DNA of 64,000 nt from Clitopilus passeckerianus (lineage: Eukaryota > Basidiomycota > Agaricomycetes > Agaricales > Entolomataceae), in assembly GCA_944990035.1 (NCBI GenBank), contig CALYLX010000003.1, forward strand, positions 1 to 64,000. Direction: 5' to 3'. The notes beneath the pieces are model-generated. The model saw only the letters and a list, made by a program, of their open reading frames with translations, had not been told where the DNA came from and did not search any database. The position numbers were made by a program, and so were the translations under genes. How positions within the stretch are numbered: position 1 is the stretch's first letter; each line of letters begins with the position of its first letter. This document shows positions 24,135-37,300 of this stretch, piece after piece.

Positions 24135-25181
24135 ATGTTCCGCATCAGCTACGATCGTCACTCAGTTTTGACATACGTCTGGCACTACTTGGTCGCAATC
24201 CTCCTTCTGTTATCAGTTCCCGTCCATGCGCAAGTCCGCAATGTCAGCGTACCCGTCGTATCGTCAGATATCGTGTTCACTCCTTTCATCTGCAACTCCT
24301 CTACTGCAACTAATACTCCTCAGCTATGCAATGGTGCTTGGTAAGGATTCATGAACTCTGTTTAAGCAGCCAGATCTGACACGAATCTGAGAACAGGAAA
24401 GTAGTGGACCTGAATGGCTCAGCCGTCGCTTCTACCTCAGGTCCCTCTGCCGAGGCGTCCAACGTCATTCCCCAGATGTTCCTCCGGTTCCATGGTATGT
24501 CCTCGATGTCACCGTTCAAGCCGAAGGGACAGACCTGATCAGCGTATACCTATGTAGCGCAAGCATTCTATCTCGATACATCAAATCTATCTAATGCAAC
24601 AGCTAATATCACAATCTCCTCGAACGCCACCACACTTTCCTCCACCTTTAATACTTCCATCGGATCCCTAGCTATCCTGAATATCCCTGAGGACTTCGAG
24701 AGCACTGTCGTCATTACCCATGTCCCTAATTCCGAAGATGTACCCTCCACAGACAGGCTCGACATCGGAGACATTCTCCTGACTGTCATTGATAATTCGT
24801 AAGTCTCGTGGCTCCAAAATACTTCTTCTTGTCATCTTGAACACCGATGTTAGAACTACCTCCAGTATATTTCCTACCCAATCGCTCCCTTCAGCTTCAC
24901 CTCTGCCATCTATCACTATCTCCATCCCATCTCAGGCTCCACCAACGTCCTCTTCAACAGAGGCGGCCAGTCACAGTTCTGCCGACCATAAGCGTTTAAT
25001 TGCCTTGGGCGTCGGTATAGTCCTTGGACTTGGCTTGGGCCTAACCGGTCTCTCAGTGGCGGGCTACCTTCTTTGGAGACGGCGTAAGAGGCGCCAAACT
25101 GATGCTGAAGCTAGTGCTCGTATTGAGCCAAGACTATCCTTCAGGCCACCGAAACCACGGAAAAAGAAGCGTTGGTTCTGA
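24135..25181 (+). CDS. Single-pass membrane protein with glycosylated ectodomain
   Basis: Four exons (24135-24340, 24397-24494, 24543-24798, 24854-25181) give 295 residues. I prefer the ATG at 24135 because TATAAA sits 55 nt upstream; an in-frame ATG at 24033 would add 34 residues. The N-terminus has a hydrophobic leader (YLVAILLLLSVPVHAQ) with a signal-peptidase-like AQ. The ectodomain is rich in N-x-S/T sites (NVSVP, NSSTA, NATAN, NTSIG) and then Ser/Thr/Pro. A helix (LIALGVGIVLGLGLGL through SVAGYLL) is followed by a WRRRKRRQ stop-transfer and a basic tail PPKPRKKKRWF. This is the layout of fungal surface or sensor-type proteins; no enzyme domain is visible. Function unknown. Confidence 0.75.
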
Positions 25182-26282
25182 CGGGGTTTTGTTCTTCTTG
25201 CGTTCTTCATTTGTTAGGTTCTTGGTTGCCTACCAGCACACGTTCTGGTAGAAACATTCTATATTGTGCTATATAATCCATAGTTCCATTTCTGTTTCCA
25301 ATGTATTTCTAGCGCAATTTCACCAATATTATTACGATTTAGCCAAGATATTACTTGAGAACCACAACCTCACATCCACGATCGGCGTTCAGACTGGCGT
25401 CGAGTCCATACCGCACTTGACCCACCTAAACCACATCAGCCTTTCTAAACCCCATCCTTACAACAAAATTCATAGCACACACACAACACACGCATGAATT
25501 TCTGGTATACTGGAATCAAGGTCACCAAAGACATCACCGTCCCAAACTAACCTAACCTAATAACTAGTAACAAACCCTTACGCAAAAATCCCTTGTACGT
25601 ACTCTATACAAATGCTTGAACGAGGTGGGTGGTAGGTACAACGGGAACGACCAGCGGGGGAAATTCGACGGACGGCGGGGGCATATGGAGTAGACAGGCT
25701 TTGGTCATGGTATACGTGGTGTCAAGACGAACCGAAGCATGAGAATAGGTTGAGGGGGTGATTGAGGGAGGAGTTGAGGGGATGGAGGATAAGGGTGAAG
25801 AGGGTGCAATTCATACATGATACATGGGTGAACAAGATAATCCAGTACGAGACCAAACGAGACCGAGAGGAGAAGCGGACGATGAACAGAAAAGGATAAA
25901 TAACAGAAAAAAAAGAAGAGATTATAGAGGAAATATAGAGGAAAGGGTTAGACGAGGAAGCTCGGAACAACTGGAACAAGTGAGTCACGACCAGCAAGGG
26001 AGTAGATATATATCAATGCGAAAAAGGGTTCGTGTGTATATGCGTATTTCTTCGTCCAGGAGGAAAGAGAGGTCAAGTCAGCGGAGGTGGGAGGAGGGTG
26101 ATGCCAAGTGCCAAGGTAACAACGGGGACGGGAGCGTGAGCGTGCTGCGGTGATTGGTGTGGAATCAGAACTAAAGAGCGGACGAAACATCACAGGCCTG
26201 TTTCACAAGAAAAATCTACGGCACAAGAAATCGCAGCATAGCAGGCGAAGAATGGGGAATGTAATGTCACAAATGGTATAGT
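25182..26282. other. Convergent intergenic region, purine-rich
   Basis: 1.1 kb between two converging genes. Contains a short CA-rich run (about 25473-25496) and a strongly purine-rich plus strand from about 25730 to 26100. ORFs in it are by-products of this composition. Likely 3' UTRs. Confidence 0.45.
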
Positions 26283-27663
26283 TTAGATTCCGCCGTAGGC
26301 ATCAGCGTCGTCATACACCGACCGTGTATTCGTGCCTCTCCCAGCAGCGACTGCTGGACCACCTGCAACCAACGCGGGAGGTGCGCCATGCGAAGCGGTA
26401 GCAGGGGGCGCATTGTCATACGGCGAAGAGAGCGGCGCAAAGTCGCCATCTCCACCATGAGCGTAGCCGTGCTGAACCTCGTTCTGGTGGTAGTTCATGT
26501 AGCCACCCGGAGCAGCCATCTGGCCTTCGGACGAGTATGCGTAAGACCCGTAAGCTTCAGGGTTGTAGGCAGCTTGAACTTGGGGTTCTGAGCTGTAGAC
26601 ACCATGAGCGTGATCGCTGAGGTTGTCATCTCCCTCGTAACCTTGGCCATAGACGTAGTTGGAGCGTTCTTGCATTCCACCGTTGCTGCTTCCAGCACTG
26701 ACTGGAGCGGATCCGTCTTGTGCGTAGGTATAGGCACCGTGACCGGCCATTCCAGGGCTGGAGTAGGTAGAAATGATTTCGTTGCGGCCAAGCTGAGCCA
26801 TGTTAGGCGGGTTGGGATCGAAGGTGCTTGATCGCTGGAACTCGGGCTCGGACATGTTGGGAGGCCTGACGAAATCGTCTGAATTGAACTCTTCCTCCTC
26901 CTCACGGCGTTTGCGCATGCGGCGCTGTCAAAAAAAGTCAGGTAATGTTATGGAATGAAGGCTAAAATGCACCATACCAGAATGAAGGCAACGATGATAC
27001 CAATGGCAGCGATGGCAGCGAGACCACCAACGACGCCACCAATGATGGTGCCAGTGCTAGCACCAGAAGGTGCAGCGCTAGTGGTGGCGGAGGGCTCAGC
27101 TGAGATGGTAGTCGAGGGAAGCAGAAGTCCAGAGCTTGTTGTGGTCTTGATGACGGGAGGAGCTGTAACAATCACCGGCTGATGATAATAAGTTAGGTTA
27201 GTTCGGTTTTGTAACAGGATTGAGTAATTAGATACGTACAGAAATCGAAGTTTTCGATGTTGAAGTCGTGGACGAAATTGATGTTGCAGAGTCAGAGCTA
27301 GTGGCGGTATCGGAGGTCGTCGTAGGTTTAGCCTCAGATGAGGTTGAAGTAGTCTCGGGCTCTTTGGTGGTGGTCGGGGGCTGGCGAGTCTTTGTTGTGG
27401 ATGGCGTAGGCTTGGAACTGGTGGTGGGAGGCAGGGATGGTGTAGGTTCTATAGACGACTCATCAGCGGCCCCTTTGCCAACAGGTCAGAAACAAGCACG
27501 TACGAGAGGTTGGTCCAGGATCCGAGCTGGATGAACTACCATTACCACCACCAGGTCCGTCGTGACCGTTGCCGTCGCCGTCAGGGACGTCGAAGATGCC
27601 TCCTCCATTTCGTTGTCGGGCCACAAGACGGTGACCGGGAAGCTGGCGGTTGTGAAGCGTCAT
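26283..27663 (-). CDS. Single-pass membrane protein with VYDDADAYGGI tail
   Basis: Four exons (27663-27504, 27448-27240, 27178-26978, 26924-26283) give 403 residues. The N-terminal ~60 residues are Gly/Asp/Asn-rich. A long Ser/Thr/Pro mucin-like stretch follows (~60-145), then a Gly/Ala/Ile-rich membrane helix (GTIIGGVVGGLAAIAAIGII, VAFIL). The stop-transfer RRMRKRREEEEEF and a ~200-residue cytoplasmic part rich in Tyr, Gly, Ser and Pro come next. It ends RSVYDDADAYGGI, nearly the same as the tail of the partial gene at 1-342. There is no clear cleavable signal peptide, so it may insert through the helix alone. The Thr/Ser ectodomain plus glycine-rich helix resembles fungal wall-stress-sensor-like proteins, but no WSC domain is present. 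Function unknown. Confidence 0.8.
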
Positions 27664-28581
27664 GATAAGGCTTTTTTGTTAAAGAATGAGATGTAAAAAG
27701 AACGTGGGGAACGGCGTCGAGACCGCGAAGAGGTGGGGGGAGAGGCTAAAAGGCGACGACGACAACAAGGCGGGCGAAGCGGGTGGGAAACGGAAGCCTG
27801 CCTGGGAAGATTTGCGATAATTGGATCACGTGAATTTGCCAAGGAGCTAAATCCGGGAATTTCCTTTGAGTTTGCGCCACTCTGAGAGCGCTCAGTGTGC
27901 CCAGTCGCTTCCGATTCGGTGCATGGGCAGTTAATTCACTTGTGTTTGTATGTTTTCTAGATTGCTATAAAGACTTCCAGCCTCGCACACCCTTGCAGCG
28001 TGTTCAGAGAGCTTCGAACGAGCAATGGAGAAAATTTCAAAAGTTCTATTAAAAATTCCTTAAAGCTAAAACCAAAAATGGCTAGCATGAAAAAGATGGA
28101 CAGAACATTGCCGCTCGCAAGAAACCTTGAGTGAAGCCACGCTCTGACTACTTATTCTTGGAGGTCTGTCTGCGTAGCAACGAAGTGTTAGCCGAACAAT
28201 GAGCCAAGTGGGGCAAGAACTCGCCCAGTTGCTCAGCGCAGCAATTCCACCAATATGGGCGTCTTGGGTTGTCTAATCGTCATTTGAGCATATCGTATGT
28301 TTTATTCCGACAACATATCTTTCGTAGTTTCTGTACGGCCGTATGTTCAGCAGAGAGTCCGAGTTAGCTGTTCTAGGACAATGGCTTACCTAATCCCGAC
28401 CCGCTTGCAGAATTGATGGCTCTCAAGGTCAACCTGTTCATTGCTCGAGTGCTTAACTAGCGGTTGGCAAGCTTTCCGTGTCGCAACTTCCACGTCCCCG
28501 CATTCTTTCTTTTTTAACGGTACTGCAAGAAACGACGCTACGACGACGACAATAGTCAAGGCTTGAGAGAGCATTGGATGA
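27664..28581. other. Divergent promoter region
   Basis: About 920 bases between divergently transcribed genes. Short ORFs have no protein-like character. A small GAC-repeat run lies near 28533-28552. Confidence 0.4.
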
Positions 28582-31462
28582 ATGGCCCAAGCTGTATTTG
28601 ATGAGCACCCAATAGAGCAGTATTTACGCGGTAAGTGGCACTGAAGCTTCTAATAGTCCTTTCAAGCTGACTTGCAGATAGATGCAGGAGAATCACGAGA
28701 GCCCATGCCTGGCACGACCACCGAGATTGAACTCGAACTGGACCCAATGGCGTTTGCAGAGCTAGACTGGGACGAGGATGAAGAGAACGAAGAATGGCGT
28801 CCGCTCATTTTGATTCAACTTTCCGAGGTGCGTGTGTTCGACGCGTTCAACTGCCAGAATTCTGAAAACATTTCTGCAGCTGTTAGTTTCGTTCTTATCC
28901 TCACTGGACCCGTCAAGCCACTCGACGCAATTCGCGGAACGCTTCAAGTACGACGTGATATCCTCATCTCTGCTGACAGTCAGCCTACTGCCTGCGCATG
29001 GTCGCACCCCTCGTCACGTCGAATTTCCTGGGCAACTGGAGCCTATTCAGACCCCGGTAAACTTCAACGAAATCGACTCTGCAACAACCGACACTCTACC
29101 TCAATATCCTTATTTAATTCCCTCATTTTCCCTTGTTGTTTCTGCGGCCTTTCTTCACGCTGGATATACCCTCTTCACTATTGTATCATTCGCTTTCACT
29201 CTGTATGCCTTCTCGACCAGTAACGAACCTTTCGCTCATGACATGTTCCTGGTGAGTCTTGCCGAGCCGATCTCCATGTGGCCCGGACTGAATCTCCCGC
29301 AGACCCTAGAGTCACTTCACGAATTAATTGCAGCAAGCGATGAATGGGAGTCTGTGATACAGGAAGCATCTGGTATCATAGAGACTGAAGAACAGAGGTT
29401 TGTTCACACCATTCTTTTACTATCAGAAACCCGTCATACTGAATGCATCTCCAGCCTGACATTTTCAGGTCCTTCAAGCTCATCGCCCTATTCATCTCTC
29501 CGCATAGCACTCCATTCCGCGCTACTTACCACTCAGTCGCAATACGACGATGTACGACAAATCCTCGCCGTTATCACTTCACCATCAATGCTATCTCAGC
29601 TATCTGAGATGTACGCTCCGCCCTCCCCAATGGTCTTCGGTAGTTTCTCCAAGGAGTCTTCACCACGACCGTATTCTCTTCCCGCTCGCAGAAGGACTCA
29701 ATCAGTCACCACGACGCCGACACCTATTGCAGATAAACGTGCAACATGGAACGGGACGCCAAAATTGTCCGAGACGGATAGTCCGACGATGAAAGCCTTC
29801 AGGAGGCATTCAAAACGGAGGTCGGACCTCGCTGGAATATTTGACAGCGCATCGTCCTCACCGTCGTCATTTTCATCTGGGTTGCGCAGTCCGCCAGCAA
29901 CGCCTCCTTCGAAGAGTAACCCTCTCAGCCCACGGAGGCTTTCGTTGGTCAACGAGGAGGAGCAGCTTTACGACGAAGAGGATAGTGAGGACTCTTTCAA
30001 CCTCCTTGGCATCCCCCAAGCTGCAGACGGCTCTGTGCCATTTGGCATGGCCGCAATGGAGCTCCGCCGAAATCGGAGAAGCGCAGGCATGGATGCACTC
30101 AGGGTGGTGTCGAGTCCAAGCTACCTCACAAGTCCCTTATCGTCACCTCCTTCTTTAACCCATACACCCTCTCCAAGAACCCCTGCGTCGTTATCACTTT
30201 CCTCAGGGTCGAGGCTGACACCAATCCACGCCTCCCGAAACCCTCTTTCCATCGCCGCGCTCAACCACGTCCTCCAAGGCGCCCTAGGCTCAAAGCGCTA
30301 CGCATGCTCGCACCTTCTAGCCTTACGTTTCGCAGACGAAGAAGACGAGGCGTACTGGGATAACGTCCGGAGCGTCATGGCTCTCTTGACCTCCACCATG
30401 CTCGAAACTGCTTCGCGACTCGGTGTCACGCTGCGGGAAGTTGAGCAGCAGAAGTTGAGAGATCAGACTATTACGCCTACTTCAGATTCTGGGCGTGGGC
30501 ATCGCAGGAGGAGAAGTGGGAGGTTGAGTGGGGAGAGCTTGGATGGGTTGGAGCCGTTGAGTCGGTTGGCTGTGATGGCGAGTGGGAGGAAGAGGGAAGG
30601 GAGTGTATCGTTCGCGCCGCTGCCGAGTCATTTGTCGAGGTTTGCGGCGCATGTGGATGCGATCAGGTCTGCGCTGGATGATGCAAAGGACGGTTTGGCG
30701 GAATGTGTGGAGGCGTTGAGGGAGGAGACTTTGGGTGGTGATGTGGATACCAGAAGGCGGTCGATGCGGTCAAGTGTAGCTGAAGAGGAAGATGCCGAGT
30801 CATCGAAAGCTCTGGAGGCATATGAGAGGTTGCGGCGAGAGCTAGGCTTAGCTCTGCGGGAATGCGAGAGGGGGAAGGAAAAGTTGATGGATATCGTCTA
30901 CCCCCCTATCCCAGAGCCAGAGGACCATTCCGAAGACGAGAATCCCGGCCTGAGCCACGACACTAGCGACGATTCAGAACACCCCGAGCCACCACAATTC
31001 CCTTCCGATCACGAGGTTAGCGCCGAGCTAAATCATCCCCTAGTGGCCTCCTCGGAGGATCTCGATATGATGGACGCAGACGATGCTACTTCCCATTTGA
31101 TGCTCACCAGTTCCACACATCACCTCCCGCCACCAGGAATTGAGCAGGTGTACGAAGCCGAATCCGGCACCACCGGCGCTTTCAGGAGGGAGAAATCGAA
31201 GCTAACGAGGGAGGAACGCATCAAGCTCATGAAAGCCCGCCGTGAGAGCGGTGGCGACGTTCTAGGAGTCGGCCTCGGGGATGGGACGGAATCGCAACCT
31301 CCTGTCGCTAGAGAAAAATGGGGACCTGGAGGTGAAGTCGTTCAGGAACTCAAGGATGTCATCTGGAAGGTCGGCGAAAAGAGAAGGAAGATGGCAGATG
31401 CTGCCCTCAAAGGGGCTGGTGGTGCTTTCCATCGCACCGACGCGGCAGCACCCCTTTCATGA
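28582..31462 (+). CDS. Large two-helix membrane protein, possibly Inp2/vezatin-like
   Basis: Exon 1 is 28582-28630, exon 2 28688-28827, and the rest runs from 28880 to a TGA at 31460-31462. The N-terminus is acidic (FAELDWDEDEENEEW). Hydrophobic segments follow at LLTVSLLPA and PSFSLVVSAAFLHAGYTLFT with FTLYAFS. The long C-terminal part has Ser-rich disordered regions, helical blocks (NPLSIAALNHVLQGALGS, AYERLRRELGLALRECERG), an acidic stretch, and a conserved-looking end with LTREERIKLMKARR and GGEVVQELKDVIWKVGEK. This layout recalls the vezatin/Inp2 myosin-receptor family of peroxisomes, but that is recall, not a motif match. Two candidate introns (near 29251-29301 and 29399-29479) are multiples of three, so the frame stays open whether or not they are removed; exact length is uncertain (about 875-920 residues). 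Confidence 0.78.
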
Positions 31463-32285
31463 TTTTAATTATTTGTATATATGATAACTTCATTTTCCTG
31501 GTTTTCGTTCAAGCCCTTTTCCTCTCGTTTACGCAGTACATATACCAATCATGCTACCCGGTCATTGACCATTACACGCTCATTTATTACATGACTATAC
31601 TTTACTATAGAGATCGATACATTCGATGTACAACTAATCGCTGGCTCGAAATTGTTATATTCGGGCACGCGTTACTAGATAAAGGAATCCGAGATGGTGG
31701 ATACTTAGTTTGGCTGGTCAGAATTTCTTAGTTGTTCTTTCATGGACCTATAGCTACTTAACAGCGAAGCCACGAAAAAGAATTGCTTGTTTGGTTTGGA
31801 CTCCGTTGCAATCATCGGTATCTGCGCCACCAACCCAAGCTTAGCGGTGGGCTTATCACAGAACCACCACCATCTGCAAGATTCGACATCAAAACTAGTT
31901 AGGCGCCTGTTTGGCCTCAGGAGGAAGGCTGCTTATGCGACTCTTACGGCATGTTCATGTCCTCTGAAAAGACTTCTTCAACTACAGTTGGGTTAGTCCG
32001 CAGGAACCATGCTGGATTCACTCCTTTCTACGCTGCATTGCTCAAGCATTGCTTCATTTTTACTGAATGATGTGTGGGCGACCGTCTTCTCCGTGATTAT
32101 ACCAAACCTTAAGGAATTCGCCCGCTCCTGGCTTACATTGGTTTGCTACATGGACACAGCAATAAACGCCACGATACTGGTGGAGGCGCCAATCCTTTCC
32201 TCGACGAAAGAATGGATATATTTTACCTATAAAAATGCGACGGTGGTCCCATTCTCAGTGTTTGGATCTTCTTCAGACGAGAAGC
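31463..32285. other. Intergenic before the P450, with TATA box
   Basis: About 820 bases. A clean TATAAAAA lies at 32228-32235, about 50 nt before the P450 ATG at 32286; this overlaps an earlier in-frame ATG (32235) and argues against that one as the start. No other gene seen. Confidence 0.5.
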
Positions 32286-34161
32286 ATGGCGTTACTTTCT
32301 CCTCTGATTGCTCTTGTCGTGATCCCTTTGGTTACAAGCGGGATTGCGATCTACAGGCTTTTTCTTCACCCACTCTCCAAATACCCCGGCCCTATCGTGG
32401 CAGCCACCACGATCTGGTACAAAGCTTTTTTTGACATAATCCTTGACGGAGCATGGTCAGCCCATTTGGCTCGACTACACAAGTCCTATGGTAAACTCAC
32501 CATAACCGTCAAGCTTTATTTGACTGATCTTGACTCCTTTCAAGGCCCTATTATCCGCGTTTCTCCCAACGAAGTAAGATTGAACGCGTGTGCTGGCAGC
32601 TCTCGCTAACCCAGCTCCATGTAGCTTCACTTCAGTGACCCCCAAGCATACAATGAGATTTACGGAATGGGAACAAAATTTGCGAAGCATTCACATTTAT
32701 ACAAATGCTTTGGGACCGACTTTTCTGTGTTCGCCATGACCGATTTCCATGAAGCAACACAGCGCAGAAACCTCATTGGACCCTTCTTCTCGAGAAAGGC
32801 AATCTTGCAACTTGAGAGTGTTGTGCAGACACAAGTAGGTAGCTCATACACCTGCTATATACGTTTTTCTAACGCCGGTTGTTGTATAGGTTGACGATCT
32901 TGTAACTCGCCTCCTTGCTTATGCAAAGACCGGCGCAGCTGCTAATCTTGATCTTGCATTCCGTTCCACAAGCCTGAACGTCGTCACCTCTTACTGCTTC
33001 GGCTTGACACCTTCTCCGGCTTCTTCCACAAGCTTTGAGAACGATGTTTTAACCGCAATCGATGCTACAATGCCCACCATCTGGATATTCAAATACTTTC
33101 CGACCATCCAGAAATTCCTCTTGCGTATTCCAGAAGACTGGGCTGGCTATCTGAAACCGGGGAGCGTTGGAATCCTTGAGCAGCGTCAACAGATGGGTGA
33201 ACAAATCGACGGCCTTCTCAAGGACCCCTCCAAATTGGAGAGCATTGGCCACGAAACCGTTTATCACCATCTCCTCAATCCCTCCCCGGAGAACCACCGC
33301 ATGCCACCGATGTCGCGAAAGTGGCTTCTGGACGAGGGCCTCTACCTCAGGTTTGCTGGAAGTGATACTGTCGGAAACATATGCACAGGAGGAGCATATT
33401 ACATCCTGATCACCCCAACTGTCCACAAGAAGCTATATGAAGAGCTGCTCGAAGCATGGCCAGAAGCTACAGCACCAATGCCCTACGAAAGGCTGGAAAA
33501 GCTCCCCTACCTGGTATACTTTCAACCCTATATTCAGACGTTGCGTTGCTTACAATTTTCTTAGACCGCCGTAATCAAGGAATCGTTAAGAATGGCGCAT
33601 GGAGTTGTTACGCCATTGGCCAGAGTTGTTGGTCCATTGAACACTGAAATATCAGGAGAACTGATACCAGCAGGCGTATGTTACTTGACTAGTCGCAAAT
33701 GGAGGACTTGGGACTGATTCACCCTCGCAGACGGTGGTTTCCATGTCATCCCCAATTGTTCATCGGAACGATGAGATATTTCCTTGCCCAGAGTCTTTCA
33801 TTCCAGAAAGATGGCTTGAGAAGGGGTCTACAGAGCTCGAGAAATACCTCGTAGCGTTCTCCAAGGGGCCGAGAAGTTGTCTTGGTATCAAGTATGGTTA
33901 CTGTTCTCTCGGTTTGACAAACACCTACTCACGTTTTCACCACAGCTTAGCCTGGTGCGAACTCTATCTCATTTTCGGAAACATTTTCCGGAAATTAGAC
34001 CTGAGAGCGGACCGTCCAAGGTGTGTGCATACAGCATCATAATTGCAAATCTCGTTCTCATTCGTATTTCTAGCCCAGAGAACATTGCTTACAGAGAATA
34101 TTTTGTTCCTATACGAAGGGGCCGAAACCTCCATGCATATGTGAAACCAGTAATGGTCTGA
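32286..34161 (+). CDS. Cytochrome P450 monooxygenase
   Basis: Eight exons (32286-32490, 32545-32573, 32625-32834, 32890-33513, 33565-33675, 33731-33891, 33946-34020, 34074-34161) give 500 residues. The N-terminus has a membrane anchor (LLSPLIALVVIPLVTSGIAI) and the proline hinge HPLSKYPGP. I-helix FAGSDTVGNICTG, K-helix ExxR as KESLR, PERW as FIPERWLEK, and the heme-binding loop FSKGPRSCLGIN with the ligand cysteine are all present. The C-terminal REYFVPIRRGRNLHAYVKP is typical of fungal ER P450s of the large secondary-metabolism/xenobiotic clans. It sits alone, with no terpene or polyketide synthase and no reductase next to it, so the substrate cannot be inferred. A TATA box suggests regulated expression. 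Confidence 0.93.
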
Positions 34162-34320
34162 AAACGTAAAACTCAAAATCCCAATCTGTATCAGTAGCCT
34201 CGAAACGCGTTATAGCATGCCGCCATTTTGAATCGATTTTAGTGGAATTTTAGTGATGGAACTGTCTTCCATTGAGTGGTGTCTATACGAGGTAAACCCC
34301 CATGAGAGAACAACAACGAT

Positions 34321-37300
34321 CTACTCCCTCGAGACTTCCATCGCAATCCCCGATATCTCCGCCTCCTTCTCTGCCTCCTCGCCTCCTTCCTCCTCCCAAG
34401 TATCATCCATGATCCTCTCCACAGCTTGGATGTAATAGTTGACTTTCCAGAGATCGCCAATCTTGAGGCATGCATTGTCAAACGCAAGAGCAACGACAGG
34501 TTCCTTGGGGCCATCAGCGTCTTCGGTTCGTTCAGGAGGGCGAAGTCGAGAGGGCGGCATCTTTGGGTACCGTGCGGAGAAATGAGTAAGGAGAATGTGC
34601 TCAGCTTTCATCCTGCGTACAACAAATTTAGTAGGACGTCTATAGACGCGATTGGAAAGGTACTACCTTTTGCCTATATCAAGGGCTTGGCCAACTGTAC
34701 TATGGGCTTTTGCGGCGGCCATCTCCACTTGGTCGTTGTCCATTGTCGCTTCGTGAATCAAGACAGTCGCATCTTTGCCGCCGTAGACCAGGGAATTTGC
34801 GGGCATAGTGTCTCCAGAGAATCTACAAACCAGTTCAGTTAACGCAGCGTGTGCAACATGACTGAAAATACTTACACGACGCTCCACCCCTCCTTATGTC
34901 TAACCACCGCAGCATAACACCTAGTTCGGTGGATTACATCGACAGTCAAGAACTCCTCCAGACCAAGCGTCTGACACATTTCAACTGCATGTCGCTGCGA
35001 TCTATGCACGGCCCTGACGTCAGAATTGCGAGCAAGTCGAAGATTGAGATGACTGACTCCGCGAAATCAAGCCAAGGCTCAGTTCCATTGACTGCCCATC
35101 TCCCTATCTTCTGGTACTCTGTTGGCTTCTTCCAGAACAGGGCCTCTGACATGATCGATATGACACCATTTCCTGAGGGATCTTCTATTCCTAAATCTTC
35201 AATATCTTGCATCTCCCGGAGGTACAAGTGAATATTGCGGATCGAGACAAGATACAACGGTTGAGTTGGAGGAGGGTCCAGCTGGGAGGGATATCGTGTC
35301 AGCCATTGTAAAAAGGAAACGTGGGAACGTTATACCTTCTTCCTCTGAGCGAGAATTTTCGCAAGGCCCATATGATGGTCCGCGTGGATATGGCTCACGT
35401 ATATGCACTTTAAATCGCGCAAGACATCCCAGACGCTCTCTTCTCCAGTCGAAGGGCCAGCCGGGCCGTTACCCTGGCCATACTGGCGGACCAGCTGTCC
35501 CCACGTCCCCTCACCAGCATCCAGAAGAATGCTTCCATAGTTGGGAATCCGGATAAGTGTAGAGGAGACTAAAAACCATTCAGAGGGAGCAGTTGATCAT
35601 AATGGAAGTATGTATACCATTCCTATACTTCGTCGGTACAGCACTCCCCGTTCCAAGAGGTATGATTTGCACATCAGCTCCTTTCGGTACGATGAGATTG
35701 TCCGCTTTACTGAGTTCTTCAACATTTTTGGTGGCCTCGGCAAATAGCTCTTGAGCTCGTTCAGATATCTGGACCTCTGTTTCACCCGTGACTATCGGAT
35801 GGAATCGGTCGCCCATTTCTTCAGAGGAGCTAACGAGCGGCGGGTGGAAAGGTCGAATTTTGGTTAGTTGATTGGGAACCATGATTTGTGCGTTGCTGGG
35901 TATGTTTGGGATTGCTTGAGATGGGTATGAGTTAGCAAGCATACAAGAAATAATGGGAGGTCCGACATACCTTCTAGTGATTTTGGTGCTATTAGTGAAT
36001 GCTTAGGAATCTTGAAAATATTAGGGTCGAGTTTGTTCAGGCGAAGTTGATTGTATGCGACACTTGTGAATGTTACAGGATCTGGTGAATGTTGACGTGA
36101 CGATATTAGATGCTACAATCCAGAAGTCAGTAACCACGTAGGTATGGAGACAGAAGGTAAGAAGAGGACTGACGTGAGTCGTTGGTACAAAATTATGCAT
36201 GAAATTAATATATCTTTCATCTTCCAGAACACCCTCTCCGCACATGTGGAAGACCGAACGAATAGCGTACTCCTTCAAAACCTCGGGATTATGGGACAAG
36301 AGTCGGGAATAGAATGGGTTATCTTGGAAAGAAGCGAGTAAAGCAGGTATATGCGCAGGAGTGGGTATGTCCAGTATTAAGACAACCTGAAAACACCGTT
36401 AGTGCCGAATTCAGCCAAGGGGGAGCATAAGACACCTACGCCAGCAGGCTCACTCTCTCCGATCAGGTCTTCCGGTTTGACTGTCCTTGTAATCACCTCA
36501 TCTCCTACTTTGACCTTGAAAGTCACGGTCTCGCCTTGTGTGAGTTTGCCCCGATTGTGCCCCTTAACGCCTAGTTCCTCTGCTTTTGCAGCATCAAATT
36601 TGCCCCGCACGCGAGGTCCCACTACCACATATGCAAGGGTGGGCCTGGTGAGCCCGCCGTTAGGTAGTTGAGTATGATTTTGCTGGAATTTTGGCAGACG
36701 GTCATAGAAACCAGGAGGTGTATCTGCCTTTCTTTGGTTGACGGGTCGAGGCTAAATGGACGATAGTTAGCCAGCACAGCATAGCAGATACACCTGATGT
36801 GCAAAGTACCTCAGTACGCCTCATTCGAGCTTCCTCAACCTGTTGAAGACCAAATACTTTCGGAGCGGGACCTAGTAGGGAGATCGTTCAGTTTCCGTTC
36901 GATAAACATGCTGGCAAGGAGTTCATACCTTTCTCTTTCTTTTCCTTCTGAGGTTTCTCTTTCTTGTACTTCTTTCCGCGCCGGGTATCCACCACCTTGA
37001 CTTCCTTAGGCTCTTCAGGTTTTTGGCCCGTAAACATCTTCGAGACGACTAGTTTGCGGTACTCGTCTGGAGAGAATCCCGTAGCCGCTTCAGGCACAGG
37101 ATGATCACCATCCTCAGAGGAAGCTGCCAGACGTTTTGAAGGTGCATCAGGGCTTGAGTCGCGTTTTCGTTTGAAGCTGGTTTCTGCGGAATCTTCGACC
37201 TCAACTTCCATTTCCGCGGGAGGGGAAGAAGACATGGAAGGGAGAATGGGAATGCCATATATAGTGACATTGCTGTCCTTGAGGATGGGAGTGGGTTCCA

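Noticed and set aside
32235..32285. Upstream in-frame ATG for the P450
   Set aside because: It overlaps the TATA box at 32228-32235, and the 17 extra residues would precede the normal membrane anchor.
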